From positions 9,931,980 to 9,995,979 of the forward strand of contig QVOM02000115.1 of NCBI GenBank assembly GCA_003586115.2: a stretch of 64,000 nucleotides of DNA, written 5' to 3'. The translations under genes and the position numbers were made by a program. Shown here piece after piece: positions 1 to 13,200 of this stretch. The notes below the pieces were generated by a model. The model made no database searches. It was not told where the DNA came from and saw only the letters and a list, made by a program, of their open reading frames with translations. The number at the start of each line of letters is the position of its first letter. The stretch's first letter is position 1. The DNA is from Salvator merianae. Its lineage: Eukaryota > Chordata > Lepidosauria > Squamata > Teiidae.

Positions 1-1208
1 CATCATTTTAACAGTACGTTTTGACTTCCGATCCTCTTCTTGGCCATCACACATTGCTTACTCAGTTTCTTGCTTTTCTACCCTTGCTCCTCCAAGTCCA
101 CTTTCTCCCTTCCATCTTTGAAACCCGCAATCAAAAACTCTTTCTCTGTATTCTGTAGATAGTCAATAAAGGGTTAGATACCTTCTTTTTTCCATGCCTA
201 CATATAAATTAATCTTACTGCTACAACCTTAGAATGGATTTACATTTAAATTTAAGCCTATATAAATTTTATTACAATAATAACATTGCAGTAACATATT
301 TACCTATTGCCTAGACAGTTACAATACTTAGATTATGAATGTCCCGGTCTCCTCCTGCCTAGTGTATAATCCCTCATCCTTCTATTAACCTGGGAGGTTG
401 AAATCTCTGTGGGGGGATGGAAATGTCCCCTATGCATACTTTGCCACAGTTTGGCAGCTGGAGCTCTTCTTCAGCCATCTCACTGACTCACCGTTAGCAC
501 CTGGAAGTCCAACAACAAATAATTTCTTGTAAACAAATAGAATTCTAATCTACTGTTTTCTCTAGCATACTGTAACTGTTTCCGCTGATACTATAATTGA
601 CAAATGTCAAAAACAGAAGGGCCACACCTTGAACATGTGTGCTTTGATAACACAAATGATAGTCCCACATGCTTTCTACTTTCTCAGACATTGTGTTAGT
701 AGTGACCAGCACCCAGGACCATGCCAGAAACACTGCACAAAGATCCAGCAATTTTTAATCCACAGTGCTTCTGGATGCAGTGTCTGTGAAGTGTTTGGGG
801 CTTCAGACAAGATTGACAAACCAGTACGTGGTACTTCTTAGCATGTCCTGTCTGCTACCCAGCACTGTAATTGGTCAGATCATGTGCAACTATTTGGCAT
901 ACAGAAGAAGATAAAATCTAGCTGAAATGTGATTGAACTTGATTGAGAAGCTTTTCACGAATCTTTTACAAGCACTGAGTTGTATTTGAAATGTTTTTAA
1001 AGCATGAACAAGAGAAGGTCTGACTGGAACATGCACACACACACCTTTTTTCTTTATTATCTTTTTAGGAACACTCATGTTGCTAGTTAAGAGTTCAGTA
1101 CTGGCCCTATTTTGTGAATAGTCCTTCATCTTTTCAGCTTGAGAAGGAGAGAGATCTAAATAAAAAATATCTTTAAGCTCAGCTGTATGTTTTCACCCTC
1201 TCTTATAG
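1..1208 (+). other. 3' end of a CPS1 intron (human intron 27 equivalent)
   Basis: Non-coding sequence ending in the acceptor tcttatag. I see no exon and no confident repeat; the short ORFs here have no family resemblance. Confidence 0.8.
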
Positions 1209-1284
1209 TGGTTCTGCAATGAATGTAGTATATTCTGAAAAAGAAATGAAGAAGTTCTTGGCGGAAGCAACAAGAGTTTCACAG
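1209..1284 (+). CDS. CPS1: CPS1 exon (human exon 28 equivalent), ATP-grasp 2
   Basis: The exon starts after tcttatag and ends CAG|gtatca. Its first base completes a Ser codon split over a phase-2 intron; 25 full codons follow, starting [16 protein letters not shown] and ending ATRVSQ. This is human residues 1136-1160, in the C-terminal ATP-grasp domain that phosphorylates carbamate. It is close to the human sequence, with D-to-K and E-to-A changes. Confidence 0.95.
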
Positions 1285-4200
1285 GTATCATACCAGACTT
1301 TTCTTTGTTTAAAGTTTTTGATTTGATTTATTGCTATTTTTATTCATTTGCTTTTTGTTCATTTCAGGAAATGAGGCAATTTGAACAAAAGTAATTTTAT
1401 ATCACTTTTCTATCTTTCTTTAATATCATGCTAAATGCTCTTACACATTATCTTAATACACACATTCACAGGAAGCCAACCATATCTGAGAACTGCTACT
1501 CATTAAGATTGATATCCAATATTTCCTGTAAGTTCTGTTTACTTGTTATTGCATTCATATATGGGTTCTTGCATGTTCTGGTACCAGTTCAACCCATAGA
1601 AAGTCTGTTGTGATGACAGTATCTTTGTAAGTATAAGGATGAGGTGAAGTCAGTTTTAAAAGTGGAAATATACAGGTGTATGTGTGTTTTGTCTTCTCAA
1701 TTATATTGCTATCTGTCCTGATAGCTTGTGCATCCATTATTGTTGCTGCCCACAGAAGTCTGAAGTGTTTTCAACAGTTAAGACTAATGTGCCACCTAAG
1801 TCTCTCTTTGAATTGAGATAATCTTGCTCCTGTGATCTGTGCCCTGGTAATCTTTTGCCTTGACTACTATAATGTATTATATGTGGGGGAGCTTCTGAAG
1901 GTGATTCAGTAGCTACGTATCAAAATTCTGTAGCCCCTTGCTGGTGGAACTACAGAAGAATATCAATACTCTGCCAGTCCTTGTTCAGTTACACTGACTG
2001 TCAATTTTTTTTCCTGGGCCATAGTCAAACTATTGCTCTGTGTGGGGACTTGGAATCTATTGGAACACCTATTTATATGTCAGCTGGGTTCTGATGGCCT
2101 GCATTAACTGTACTTGTATTGTGTGTGTTCCCCAAGAAGGCTGATGGTATAGGAGTGGAGACTTGTACTTGTAGATCATTGTAGATGAGACACCCTCTCT
2201 GTTGAGATTCATATGGCTCCATCATTATAATTATTAATTATAATAGACTTCTAAACAGCCATCAGCTGTTTAGCAGAAGAGAAGCTACAACCTTACTGGC
2301 TCCTAGTGGTGACCCCTTTCTCCTCTACCGGTCACCACATAGACTACTAAGAGGCTATTGGAGCTTGTGAGGAACACATTAGTGAAATCCAGCTCATGAT
2401 GTTCAGTTCTTCCTGACAGACCAAAACCAGAAAGTGTCCTACCAAAACTGGATGTTTGCACAGGTTTCAATTATGGATGTACATGGATGAAAATTCCATG
2501 TTCATTTCACTGTCAACATGAAAACCTATTCATTTGTTTCATCATTGTACCATTTAATCAAATTTTTTTTTCTGTATTTGTTTCTGTATAAAGAAATATA
2601 TTATTTTTTTCCACGGAAAAAAAGCCTTTTTCATGGGCAAAACCACAGTGAAATACAAATGTTAAAGTAAATTGTTCATTTTCACAAGCAGGAGACTTGT
2701 TTGATTCGATTAAAATTTTGGAACTACACCCCCCCCCCATTTTCATTTCCATGTGAATATCGGTGAATGTGAAATATTTGATCAAATTTGCAAATGTGAA
2801 TTGAATCTCTAGTTTCAGAGTATAACTTCATGTAATCTGCTTTGCGAGATTTGCTTGAAAAGAGGTACATAAATACCATAAATAAAATGAAACCAAACCA
2901 AGTAAACAAGGACTGCTTAACTTTTTAGAACTAGAAAATTCCACTCCTAGCAACCTTCTAGAACTAGAAAATTCCACTTTCAGCATTCAATGCCATCCTC
3001 ATTCAATACTGCTAAAATAATCCAAACACTAAGCTATGGGATATGGAACAGTCATGCCAAATCTGATAGTTCTAATATGTACATTTTACAAGCCTTTAGC
3101 AGAGGTTGGGCCGAATAACCAATTTTTTGTTCCTTCCCAATTTTATGCAACAGAGACATCGAACATTTCATAGGTTACTCTAGCTCATTGAAACTTTTGA
3201 ACAGTAAGGGTGTTAGGATAATGGGGTTGTCATACCCATAGGCAGGAAACATAGCAACACTTATCCCATAATGAGTTTTCTGGTGATTTTGTGCTGGTGA
3301 ATCTCCAGTGGGCAGTAGCCCTATCCGAATACCAGTTCAGAAAAAGGTTGCTGCACAGTGGTGCAGAAGGCTAAAGCTCTGATCTTTCAGTAGGAGGATC
3401 GGAGTTCGAGGCCCTTGTCTGCCGTGTAGAGGGGATGAGCGCCCTCTACTGGCCTCTAGCTCCAGCCAACCTAGCTGTTCGAAAGCAAGTAATTGCAAGT
3501 AGATAAACAGGGAGCATCACATTGTGGGATGTGGAAGATAGACAGATGTAAGCCTTGTAAGCCGCTTTGAGTCAGCTTCGGCCGAGAAAAGCGGGGTATA
3601 AAAACCAAGTTCTTCTTCTTCTTCTACATCCACTAAATTATAGCTGTTACTAAATCCAATGCATTTTTCAAATGGGGACGGTGTTATGGAAGTTCACAAA
3701 GGCTTTGGAGATTTGACAAGAAAACTTCCATGTGAGCTTAACTAGGCTGTACCTGCCAGGTTAAAAATATATATGATGTACATGTGCAAGTAGCAATTGT
3801 ATGAATTTGAGAGTGCTTGCTGTTACCTTCTAAGACAAGCTTCTTCACTAACAAATATACACATTTTCTATATAGATATCTGCACAGATAAGTTTCATTG
3901 GCATGTCAGGTAATATTTAATCGAAATAAAAATAGTTAAGTCAGTAAGCTTTAAGAAGAATTAATAAGGTACAGCAAGGTCTACAAAACAGCCTCTGAGA
4001 AATCATTATGTACAATATTGAACAATTATATATGTTCTGCTGAGTTGCTTCTGAAACTGCCATTGGTGATGATGTACAATAGATGAAGATCTTGTAGAGG
4101 AAAGGGCAAGGAAAAGAAGATTAAAGAGCTGGTTTTTCGGACAAGGTATTGAAATTATATGATGGAAAGGTCTTAGCCAGCCTGTTAATCTATCCTGCTA

Positions 4201-7200
4201 GCATTCTTTTAGCTGCATATGACCTAAGCAATAACTCATTTCACATGTGCAGTTTCTATTGTCCTCATAGCCAAGAGTAAAGATACATGTCAGCATATGA
4301 GATTATTGAGGGCTTGCAACTTTAACTTCCAGTAAATAGAAATAATTTCAATAAACTTAGCACCACCTAAGCAGTGCACTCATATGCTCATGGTAAGAGT
4401 TATCTTACATGTCAGCTCTTTCTGTTGCCTCTCTTAGAAATTACCAGGCACCAAGTCTACCTGCTATCCTGTATTCCCCTGAGTTATATGTGGGATATTT
4501 GGTTGGAAGGCACACCTTTGCCAATAAGATGTCTCACTTCAGATTGCTCATCAATGTAACCTTTCTCTTACTGACTCCTGCCACACATTTTGCAATATAG
4601 TGTAGGTATGAGCTACTGCTAGCATTTTGTTTGAATGGGCAGCATTCAAACCTGCATCATATTGCCATATAGATGTAACCTTGGCTTAACAGCATAAGTC
4701 AGTGGTGCTACTGAGGTACACTTTGTGACTGCAAGTTTCCAGGATTGTGTTAAACATTGAAGCCACATTTTACTAACTGTGTAAGAGCAAAACTGTTGTG
4801 CTAACCATGTTGCATTTTACTTATTGGAGTATTATCTTCATCTGCTGGCTTCTGAAGCTGCATCTTTTACCATCATTGACTTTGTAAGAGCAAAACTGTG
4901 CTATGCAGTTTTCATATATGGCAAAAATTAATGATCCTATTAAGTATCATTATCACTTTTTGCAAGATCCAGAAAGCGCCCAAGCATTTGATCAGGTGAG
5001 TTGGGAGTTGTGGACAAGGAGGCAAGCCAAAGGCAGAAGAAGTGGAAAGTGAGTGCAAAAAGTAAAAAAAAAAAGAAGAAAAAAAAGATAAGGCAGGCAA
5101 TAATGGCAGTAGTGGGGTAGGTGGGTAGAAAGAGGACAGCGTAGATGTTCCAGGACAGAATGATCAGTATAAAGGGCTATGTAATAAATGAAACAAAGGA
5201 CCTTTCTGCTCTGAATTATATTCCAGAATAGGAATTTACCATTCACATGCTAGTGCATACTATGGCAAGCCTGGGGCCTGCCAGAGTCTGTTTAGTGTGT
5301 GGATAATAGGTCCCAATTTCGGGATATAATCCAAAATAAGGCCTAGTGCAGAAAGGACCAAAAATGGAATGATGGCCTTTTTAGTATTGCTTGTTTTTGT
5401 CTATGAAACTGATTTGTTTGCAACTGAATTTGAGTCTGCCCCCTGCCCTCCCCTGATACTCTTAAAACTCAGTTCAGCAGAAACCTTGCCTAAAACTGAA
5501 TCAAGGAAATCTGGACAAAAGTGGTTACTCATTTTCCTGACACAGAGAAAACCAATGAAGTAGTGATACCAACGGAAGCATAGATACATGGCCATATAGC
5601 ATGCAAGCACTCATTTCTGTAGCTGAAAACAAATCAACCTTTTTTTTTTTTTTTTTTTTGCTGGACTCCAAGAAAGAGCCTTTATTTTTCCCCTATGCTA
5701 ATGAAGCATAATAAACCATAACTATGGCAGAACATGAAAAAAAATCTTTTTGGAGATACTGAGTTAGTTCAAAGCCTTCCTTCATCCCTGAAGTGTTTAG
5801 ACAGAGCATATTCTTGTATTCGGAGGAAGTAAGCAAAGAGTTCTAGTAGCATCTCAGAGATTTACAGAGGGAAAGAAATTGGTAGCATGAGCTTTCATAG
5901 ACAAAGCCTACTTCATAAGTAGACTTTGTTTATAAAAGCTCATGCTACCAACTTCTTTCTCTCTCTTAGCCTCTAAGGTGTTACTAGACCCCCTTGCTTA
6001 CTGAGGAGGAAGTAAGGATGAGGAATTTAAGAGTACAACACCCAGCCATTTTTAGGGTTAGACTTTCATGTTCTCAGAGCCCCAGTTTTCAACAATGAGT
6101 CCAGCCAGCAGCTTCTGTTAAGGCTCTTAAATTAGATTTTCAAGAACTCAGTATCAAACACACCAATCAATTTTGGATGTCTAGTTCCAGCCTGGCGTTC
6201 TGTTGTTGGAAAATGGTAAGAATCAGAAAATTCATTTAAAAATATATATGGAGTGCTTGTTTGGTGCTCAGTGCCCTAGACCACAAAAATTCCATCACTG
6301 CCTTACAACTGTCACAGTTCCTTGAGCAGCCCTGATTGGTGCTGGCATGTCAATGTAGGTTAGAAAGTAGAGTAGTCAACAGGAAAATACTATAATTTTT
6401 TCAAAGGGATATTGCTGCAGAAGTACTGTAACTGATAATTCTGGGGAATAATTTACAAAAATCCATGGCCAGGGTAGGATATAATTAAACTAGTGAAGGG
6501 AAAAGGCAACTCCTTCCCAATATATTTCCTTCACTCCTTTGTATGTTTTATGCCTCCCTTCACTGTTTTCTGTCTCTCATCCCTTCCTTCTCCTCAAACT
6601 TCAGGTTTTAGCATTGTCTCCTTATTGTCCAGTTCTGTGTTGATTATAGAGGGAGCAGGCAATGTCCACCATTAACTGCATGCACACAGTTAATGAGTTT
6701 TTTCCCCAAAGTTACACATCCTGTGCCAGCCAGCCATGTAAGGCATCTTTCCTCAAACTCTTTGTTTTGGAGAATTCACACTTTCTGCAAAACTCTTCTG
6801 AAAAGACCACTTTATGTGACTCCTCAATGCAAAATTTGTCAGAAGAGAAGGAGCTATTAGGAATGGGCTATTCCAACTCATTGTTGCTCAATCATTTAGC
6901 TTGACTCTTTGGACCCCATGGACCACAGTATGCCAGGCCCAATTGTCCTCCACTGAGTCTGCTCAAGCTTATGTTCATTGTCTCCAAAACACTGTTCTAA
7001 ACATCTCATCTTCTGTTGTCCCCCTGTTCTTTAGCCTTCAACCTTTTCCAGATCAGAGTCATTTCTAGTGAATCCTATCTTCTCATTATGTGGCCAAAGT
7101 CATAGAATCATAGAATCATAGAGTTGGAAGGGACCTCCAGGGTCATCGAGTCCAACCCCCTGCTCAATGTAGGATTCACTAAAGCATCCCAGACAGATAT

Positions 7201-10200
7201 CTGTCCAGCCTTTCCTTGAAGACCTCCAGCGAAGGAGAGCCCACCACCTCCTGTGGTAACCTGTTTCAATGACTGATTGCCCTTATGGTCAGAAAGTTTT
7301 TCCTAATATCTAGCCTGTATCTACTCCCTTGAAGTTTCATCCCATTGTTTCTAGTCCTTCCTTCTTGCACAACTGAGAACAGGGCCAATCCTTCTGCACT
7401 GTGACAGCCCTTCAGATACTTGAAAACAGCTATCATATCTCCTCTCAGTCTTCTCTTCTGCAGGCTAAACATTCCTAGGTCTTTTAACCGTTCCTCGTAG
7501 GACATGGTTTGCAGACCACTCACCAAAGTATTAGCATTGCTGCTTCAGTAGTAGTCTTTCCAGTGAGTGGTCAGGGTTGATTTCCTTTACTATTGACTGA
7601 TTCAATCTTCTTGCAGTCCAAGGGATTCTCAGATGTTTTCAAATTCAAAAGTGTTGATTCTTTGGTGTTCAGCCTTCTTTATGGTTCAACTCTCATAGCC
7701 AGATTTTACTACTGAGAAGACCATAGCTTTGACTATAAAGACTTTTGTCAGCAAGGTGATGTCTCTTCTTTTTAATATGCTGTCCAGATATGTCATAGCT
7801 TTCCTCCCAAGGAGCAAGGTGTTTGTTTTTTTTAATTTCATGGCTGCAGTCACTATCTTTGAGCCCAGGAAAATAAATCTGACACTGCTTGCATTTCTTT
7901 CCCCTCTATTTGCCAAGACGTGAAAGGACTGGATGCCATGATGTTAGGGTTTTTTTTTCTTTCAATCCAGCGTTTGCACTCTCTTTCACCCTCATCAAGG
8001 ATCTTCTTAGTTCGTCTTCACTTTCTGCTGTCATTGATATTTCTCCTGGCAATTTTAATTTTAGCTTTTGATTAATTCAAGCCTCGAATTTTGCAGGAAG
8101 TACTCTGTGTATAAGTTAAATAACAATATTTAGCCTTGTTGCACTTCTTTCTCAATCTTGAACCAATCAGTTGTTCCATATTTGGTACTAACTGTTGCTT
8201 CCTGACCTGCATATCGATTCCTTGGGAAGGAGATAAAGTGATCTGATACTCCCATCTCTTTAAGAACTTGCTACAATTTTTTGTAATCAATTTTTTGTAG
8301 TCAATGAAGCAGAAGTAGATATTTTTCTGGAACTCCTTTGTTTTTTCTATAATCCAGCAAATATTGGCAATTTAACCTCTAGTTCTTCTGCCTCTTTAAA
8401 ACCTATCTTGCTCCCTGGTGGTCTAGTGGTTAGGATTTGGCACTTTCACCACCACAGCCCGGGTTCGATTCCCGGTCAGGGGAAAAAAACAGAACAAAAC
8501 ATCTTGCACTAAAACACATATTGCTGAAGCCTAGCTTAGAAGATCTTGAGTATTATCTTGCAAGCATATGAAATGAGTGCAATTGTTCTATAGTTTGAAC
8601 ATTCCTTGGCATTGCCCTTCTTTGGGATTGGAATGTGGATCTTTTCCAACCTGTGGCTGTTATTGAGTTTTCCAGATTTGCTGGCATATTGGGATTAGAA
8701 CATTAGCTACATCATCATTTAAGATTTTAAATAGATCATCTGAAATATCATCACTCCCTTATTGTTGGAATGCTTCCTAAAGCACACTTGACCTCATTCT
8801 CCAGCATATCTGGCTCTAGGTTGGTGACCACACCATCGTGATCTATCTTTCTTCTTTATCTCTTCTGCTTCTGTTACATCTTTACCATTTTTGTCTTTTA
8901 TCATGCCCATTTTTGCATGAAGTGTTCCCTTGATATTTAGAATTTCTTTGAAGAGATCTGTTGTCTTTTCTTTCTATTATTTTCTTCTGTTTCTTTGCAT
9001 TGTCCATTTGGGAAGGGCTTCTTATCTCTCTTTGCAATTCTCTGGAAGTCTGCATTCATTTTGGTGTGTCTTTCCCTTTCTCCCTTGCCTTTCGTTTTCC
9101 TTTTTTCCTCAGCTATTTGTAAAGCCTTATCAGGCACCTATTTTGACTGTCTTATTCTTCTTTTTTGGGGGGATGTTTTTTGTTGTTGCTTCTTGTACCG
9201 TGTCATAAACCTCTGACTATTCTTCTTCAGTCACTCTGTCTACCTGATCTAATCTCTTAAATCTATTTATCACCTCCACTGTATTTTCATAAGAGATATT
9301 ATTTAGATCATGCCTGTGTGGTTTAATGGGTTTTCTTACTTACTTCAATTTATGGCTGAATTTTGCAATAAGAAGCTCATAATCTGAGCCACAGTCAACT
9401 CCTGGTCTTGTTTTTCCTGCTTGCATAGAGCTTTTCCATCTTTGTCTGCAAGTATATAATCAATATCCCTTTGGCATTGACCTTCTTATGATGGCCACGT
9501 ATAGAGATCAGGACCTTGGATAGTTCCAGGTGACTCCCTCTCTTTTTAAAACAGCTACAGACAAATCCTGAAGACTGACTAGACTTGGAATGTAATAGCT
9601 GTGTCTTCTTGGCTGGAATATTTTGTCTTGTTTTTTCAGTGTCTGGCTGCAAGTCTATCACAAGTAGGGCAAGTAGAAAGAAATGTAGAATATAATACAG
9701 TTCTGTGCAAAAAAAAGAAGAAAAAGAAACAACAACAATCTGAAGTCAATTGCTTCCCAAAGAATTCTAATAGGTGATGCATTGGTAGTCTGTAAACCTG
9801 TCTGTTATGGTGTGGAAGGCTCTGGTTGGAAGCTGTTCTTTGATCCCCCTAAACTGTGTTTTGATCTGGCCTCCTACTCATTTGGAATCGCTCTGCAACA
9901 CTTATCTCCTGGGTTAGAAACATTGCAGCCATGGGAAAGAGATTTCTCAAGAAAATCAAGGAGCTTAATATCCAGACAGTGAGGCAATTTAATGATGCTT
10001 TCTTTTTACAGACATGATACATGCAAATTGTTCTGCATTCCATTGAAATCAGGGGATTTAAAGATATGTAATTGGGTTTCAAATTACTATAGCAATTTTC
10101 TATTCATTTCCAAATGTCATCTCCATAACTGTGAGGGGCCTACATACTTACTGAGATTATTTTTTATGGTATATTTTTTAATGGTTCCTTTCCCTCCATT

Positions 10201-13200
10201 CAAATTATTTCCCAAACAGGAATTTATATTAGTTATGGAGCATTAGAATTATTTATACATGATGCCTTTCTTTTCTTTTTTTTTTGCCTTGATATGGTGC
10301 AGGAACACCCTGTTGTGCTAACAAAATTCATTGAAGGAGCTCGAGAAGTAGAAATGGATGCTGTTGCAAAAAATGGAAAGGTATAAATATCCTCCTTTGG
10401 TTATGGTGGTTTGTGGGCTTTTGTCACAGGATTCATAAAAGGAAACTTACAAGGAATTCACTTTTTTTTTTAATCTTTTAACACAGGTCTTTTTTAGCAG
10501 AACCAAGCAAAAGCAGTCTTAAAACAGGTTTGATAGATATATCTAATCTTGAGAGGTCATCTGATCTTGCTCAGTATCTTTGAAATAAGCAGCCAATATC
10601 ATGATTTCTAATTTTAGTTCTCTGTTTTATTGTCCTGGTTTTACATTCAGAAAAAATAAATGTGAATCCATTCAGCAATTTTGTAGCACTGCACATTCCT
10701 ATATGTACTGCTGCCATTCAAGGAGCAATAGGACTAGTAGAACAAAATGGAAGTAACAGTAAAAAGCAGTTGTTCATATACCAAACTGAGCTGGTCTAAG
10801 TGCTTTGCTTATATTATCTTGCTTAGTGTTATCAAGTGGAAAAGAGGGCAGGTTTTCTGCTTCTTTAACAGTTGCACAGAAGAGGACATTTGAGCAGGTG
10901 TAGCACCTCATGTAAACAACACCTGCTGCAATTCCCTCTTATATGCAACTATTAACCAAGGAGGAATCCTCTTTTCTTTTTCATATTCTAAGGCTAATTT
11001 TGCTGTGATCATAACAGCTCTGTATTGCATGTTAATATAACCAGATTACAAATAAAGGGAAGGGCTAAGTGAGAGTTATTTGCTCGAAGGACACCTAGAA
11101 GATTTATCAAATTTGAACCAAAACTTGATGACTGGTGGTCTGAGAAGTTGTTTATGTCCAGGAGATATCTACAGAAGTTGTTTTTGTTTTTAAAATAGTT
11201 ATTACTATTCCCTAAAACGTTCTTAAGATAAAGGAACTAAAAACATTTAGAAGAATCCTTGAGTACAATAGGAGTAAATTTTGTGGAACTCATAGGGGCT
11301 GTTAATTAGTTAGAGACATACTCCTAAGAAGTTGAAAAAGATAATCTTTGAGGATTATGGTACAGCAGTTATCCAGTGACCCAAATCCTGATATTTCAGC
11401 ATTGTATGTCTTCCTGCATTCTGGTGAATCATTCAGTGTAGGATTTTTGCATGAAGTGCTGTCATATTTGGAGCTGAAAGCAAATGACCTACCACAGTTC
11501 GCATATTTGTTTTTTAAACTTTTAACAATGGATGCTTTATTGTTGGTTGTTTTGAACAGATTGTTTGTCATGCTGTTTCTGAACATGTGGAAGATGCAGG
11601 AGTTCACTCTGGAGATGCTACTTTGATGTTCCCTGCACAAACAATTAGTCAAGGAGCCTTGGAGAAGGTTAATATTTTGTTAAATATGATAAAGGGAAGG
11701 GCAACATGGAGCTAAAAAAAGAGCACTAGCTTTCCTAAGAAACCTCTGTGATGGGTGCTGAAGGCTAATAGACCTCATTTGTAAAACGTGGCCTCTGAAG
11801 TGAAAATTGTTCTAGAAAAATTAAACTGTTTGGTTTGTGGATAGTCTATAGAAACCACTAGATGGCTTACTTATGTATTGAAAATTTCCTCTCAGAGAAG
11901 TATCTTCCTAGTCCACAAGATAACTGGTTGATGTCATGTCTTATTGCGAAGCTGGTGCAATGAAGCAGGTTCTGACAGAAGTACAAAATTTTGTGGGTAA
12001 TATATCTGAAGCTCAGTGGTATAGAGCCTCTTTTATGCTGATGACCCCAAGAGTCTATACCATGACATTCTTACAAGTCACCCAGAATAATTTTTCTCAG
12101 GTTAAACATCTACTTCAGTAAGAATTTTGCCCATCTTGATTGATAAAATTTAAACTTAAGAGACTGCATATATTGAAGGATCAACAGCTCCTTAAAAGGA
12201 GGAAGTTACTTTTAAATGCTTTAAAAACTGTTCCCTTCTTAGGTACTGTTTTTGAAGAAGCAGGGGTTCCCCAGAGCCAGACTTTATAGGATTTCCCATG
12301 CTTAATCTCATGCCAGATCTGATTTTGGAAACAAAGCAGCCTTGAATGATGTCTGTCTGGAGAGACAGTGAGGCAGTCAATACTGATAGTCAATAAAAGT
12401 TTGGATTCAACTACATTTTGTAAAATTTGAGTTTGGGTATTTTTCCATCTTTAGTGGAAGCACAGTTTGTTTTGATACACTTAGCAAAAGACTTTGGATG
12501 CTACTATCTATGTTGTTCTTCTAGACCATCATAATGAGTGGTTCTGCTCTTATCTGTTAGTTCCGGTTGTAGCATTTGTAGAATTCAGCTCAACCCTTTT
12601 CTTATTTTTCATATGGGATCCTCCATCTTTCTGTTTCATGCTTTTGAGGATATATATGATGCTGCTTGGTAAGGCCATCCAGGGGATTGAAACTGAATGT
12701 CATCTTTATGGCATCTCCTTTCATTTCAGTCAAATAATGCTGGAGAAATCTTGAACTATTCTGTAATGGGTCAAAGTGGTCATGGATGGTTCAACCCAGC
12801 TCTAGCTTACTCTCACAGACATTCCAATGTAGTCTTCATTAATTCACTTTAATAAAACATGTTTTAGTTTTAAAATTTTACCTGCTATTTCTGGATGGAA
12901 AGGCATTGTGTGTTGTGTGCTCTACTGCTTTACTCTTTTAATAATTTGCAAACTGATATATTTGAGGTGGTTTAAAATGTTTAGATTAAAAAAAAACATA
13001 AAGGAGTGTAAATGCTTATAAAAGAAGAGCTTTCAGCGTATTGGATCTAGCAGAACACTGTTTCCTAGTTTGTTCTACTTTTCCAATTTTCTTTCCATTT
13101 GGGAAAGAGGGTGTTACACTAATACATTCACGTCTTACTCTGTTCACACAGGTGAAAATTGTAGCCGGAAGGATTGCTGATGCCTTTGCCATCTCCGGGC

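Larger units (their letters stand above)
6870..9665 (-). mobile_element. BovB (RTE-clade) LINE, long but degraded, with nested insertions
   Basis: Minus-strand translation gives several BovB protein blocks in order: near 9395-9661 an endonuclease-region piece ([11 protein letters not shown]), near 8937-9137 [15 protein letters not shown] and ENNRKK, near 8000-8300 decayed reverse transcriptase, and near 7686-7916 [35 protein letters not shown] and [14 protein letters not shown]. The 3' end near 6880-7090 keeps the BovB-like ttggaccccatgg segment. Frames are broken throughout, so it is dead. A CR1 (7101-7522) and a tRNA-derived copy (8412-8500) interrupt it. Boundaries are within tens of bases. 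Confidence 0.88.
1285..10302 (+). other. CPS1 intron (9.0 kb)
   Basis: Holds an L2-like fragment (1780-2360), a tRNA-SINE (3345-3626), a retrocopy-like poly(T) end (5640), a palindromic element (5828-6002) and a long BovB with nested insertions (6870-9665). I recognise nothing in 3627-5639, 6003-6869 or 9666-10302 beyond AT-rich intron sequence. Confidence 0.85.

Noticed and set aside
4950..5000. Possible short exon ending GATCAG|gtgagt
   Set aside because: A good donor-like site but no clear acceptor, no frame match to CPS1 and no reason for an exon between the adjoining CPS1 exons.
8412..8483. Functional tRNA-Glu gene
   Set aside because: The A-rich tail, flanking duplication, location inside a LINE and two broken anticodon-stem pairs point to a retropseudogene.
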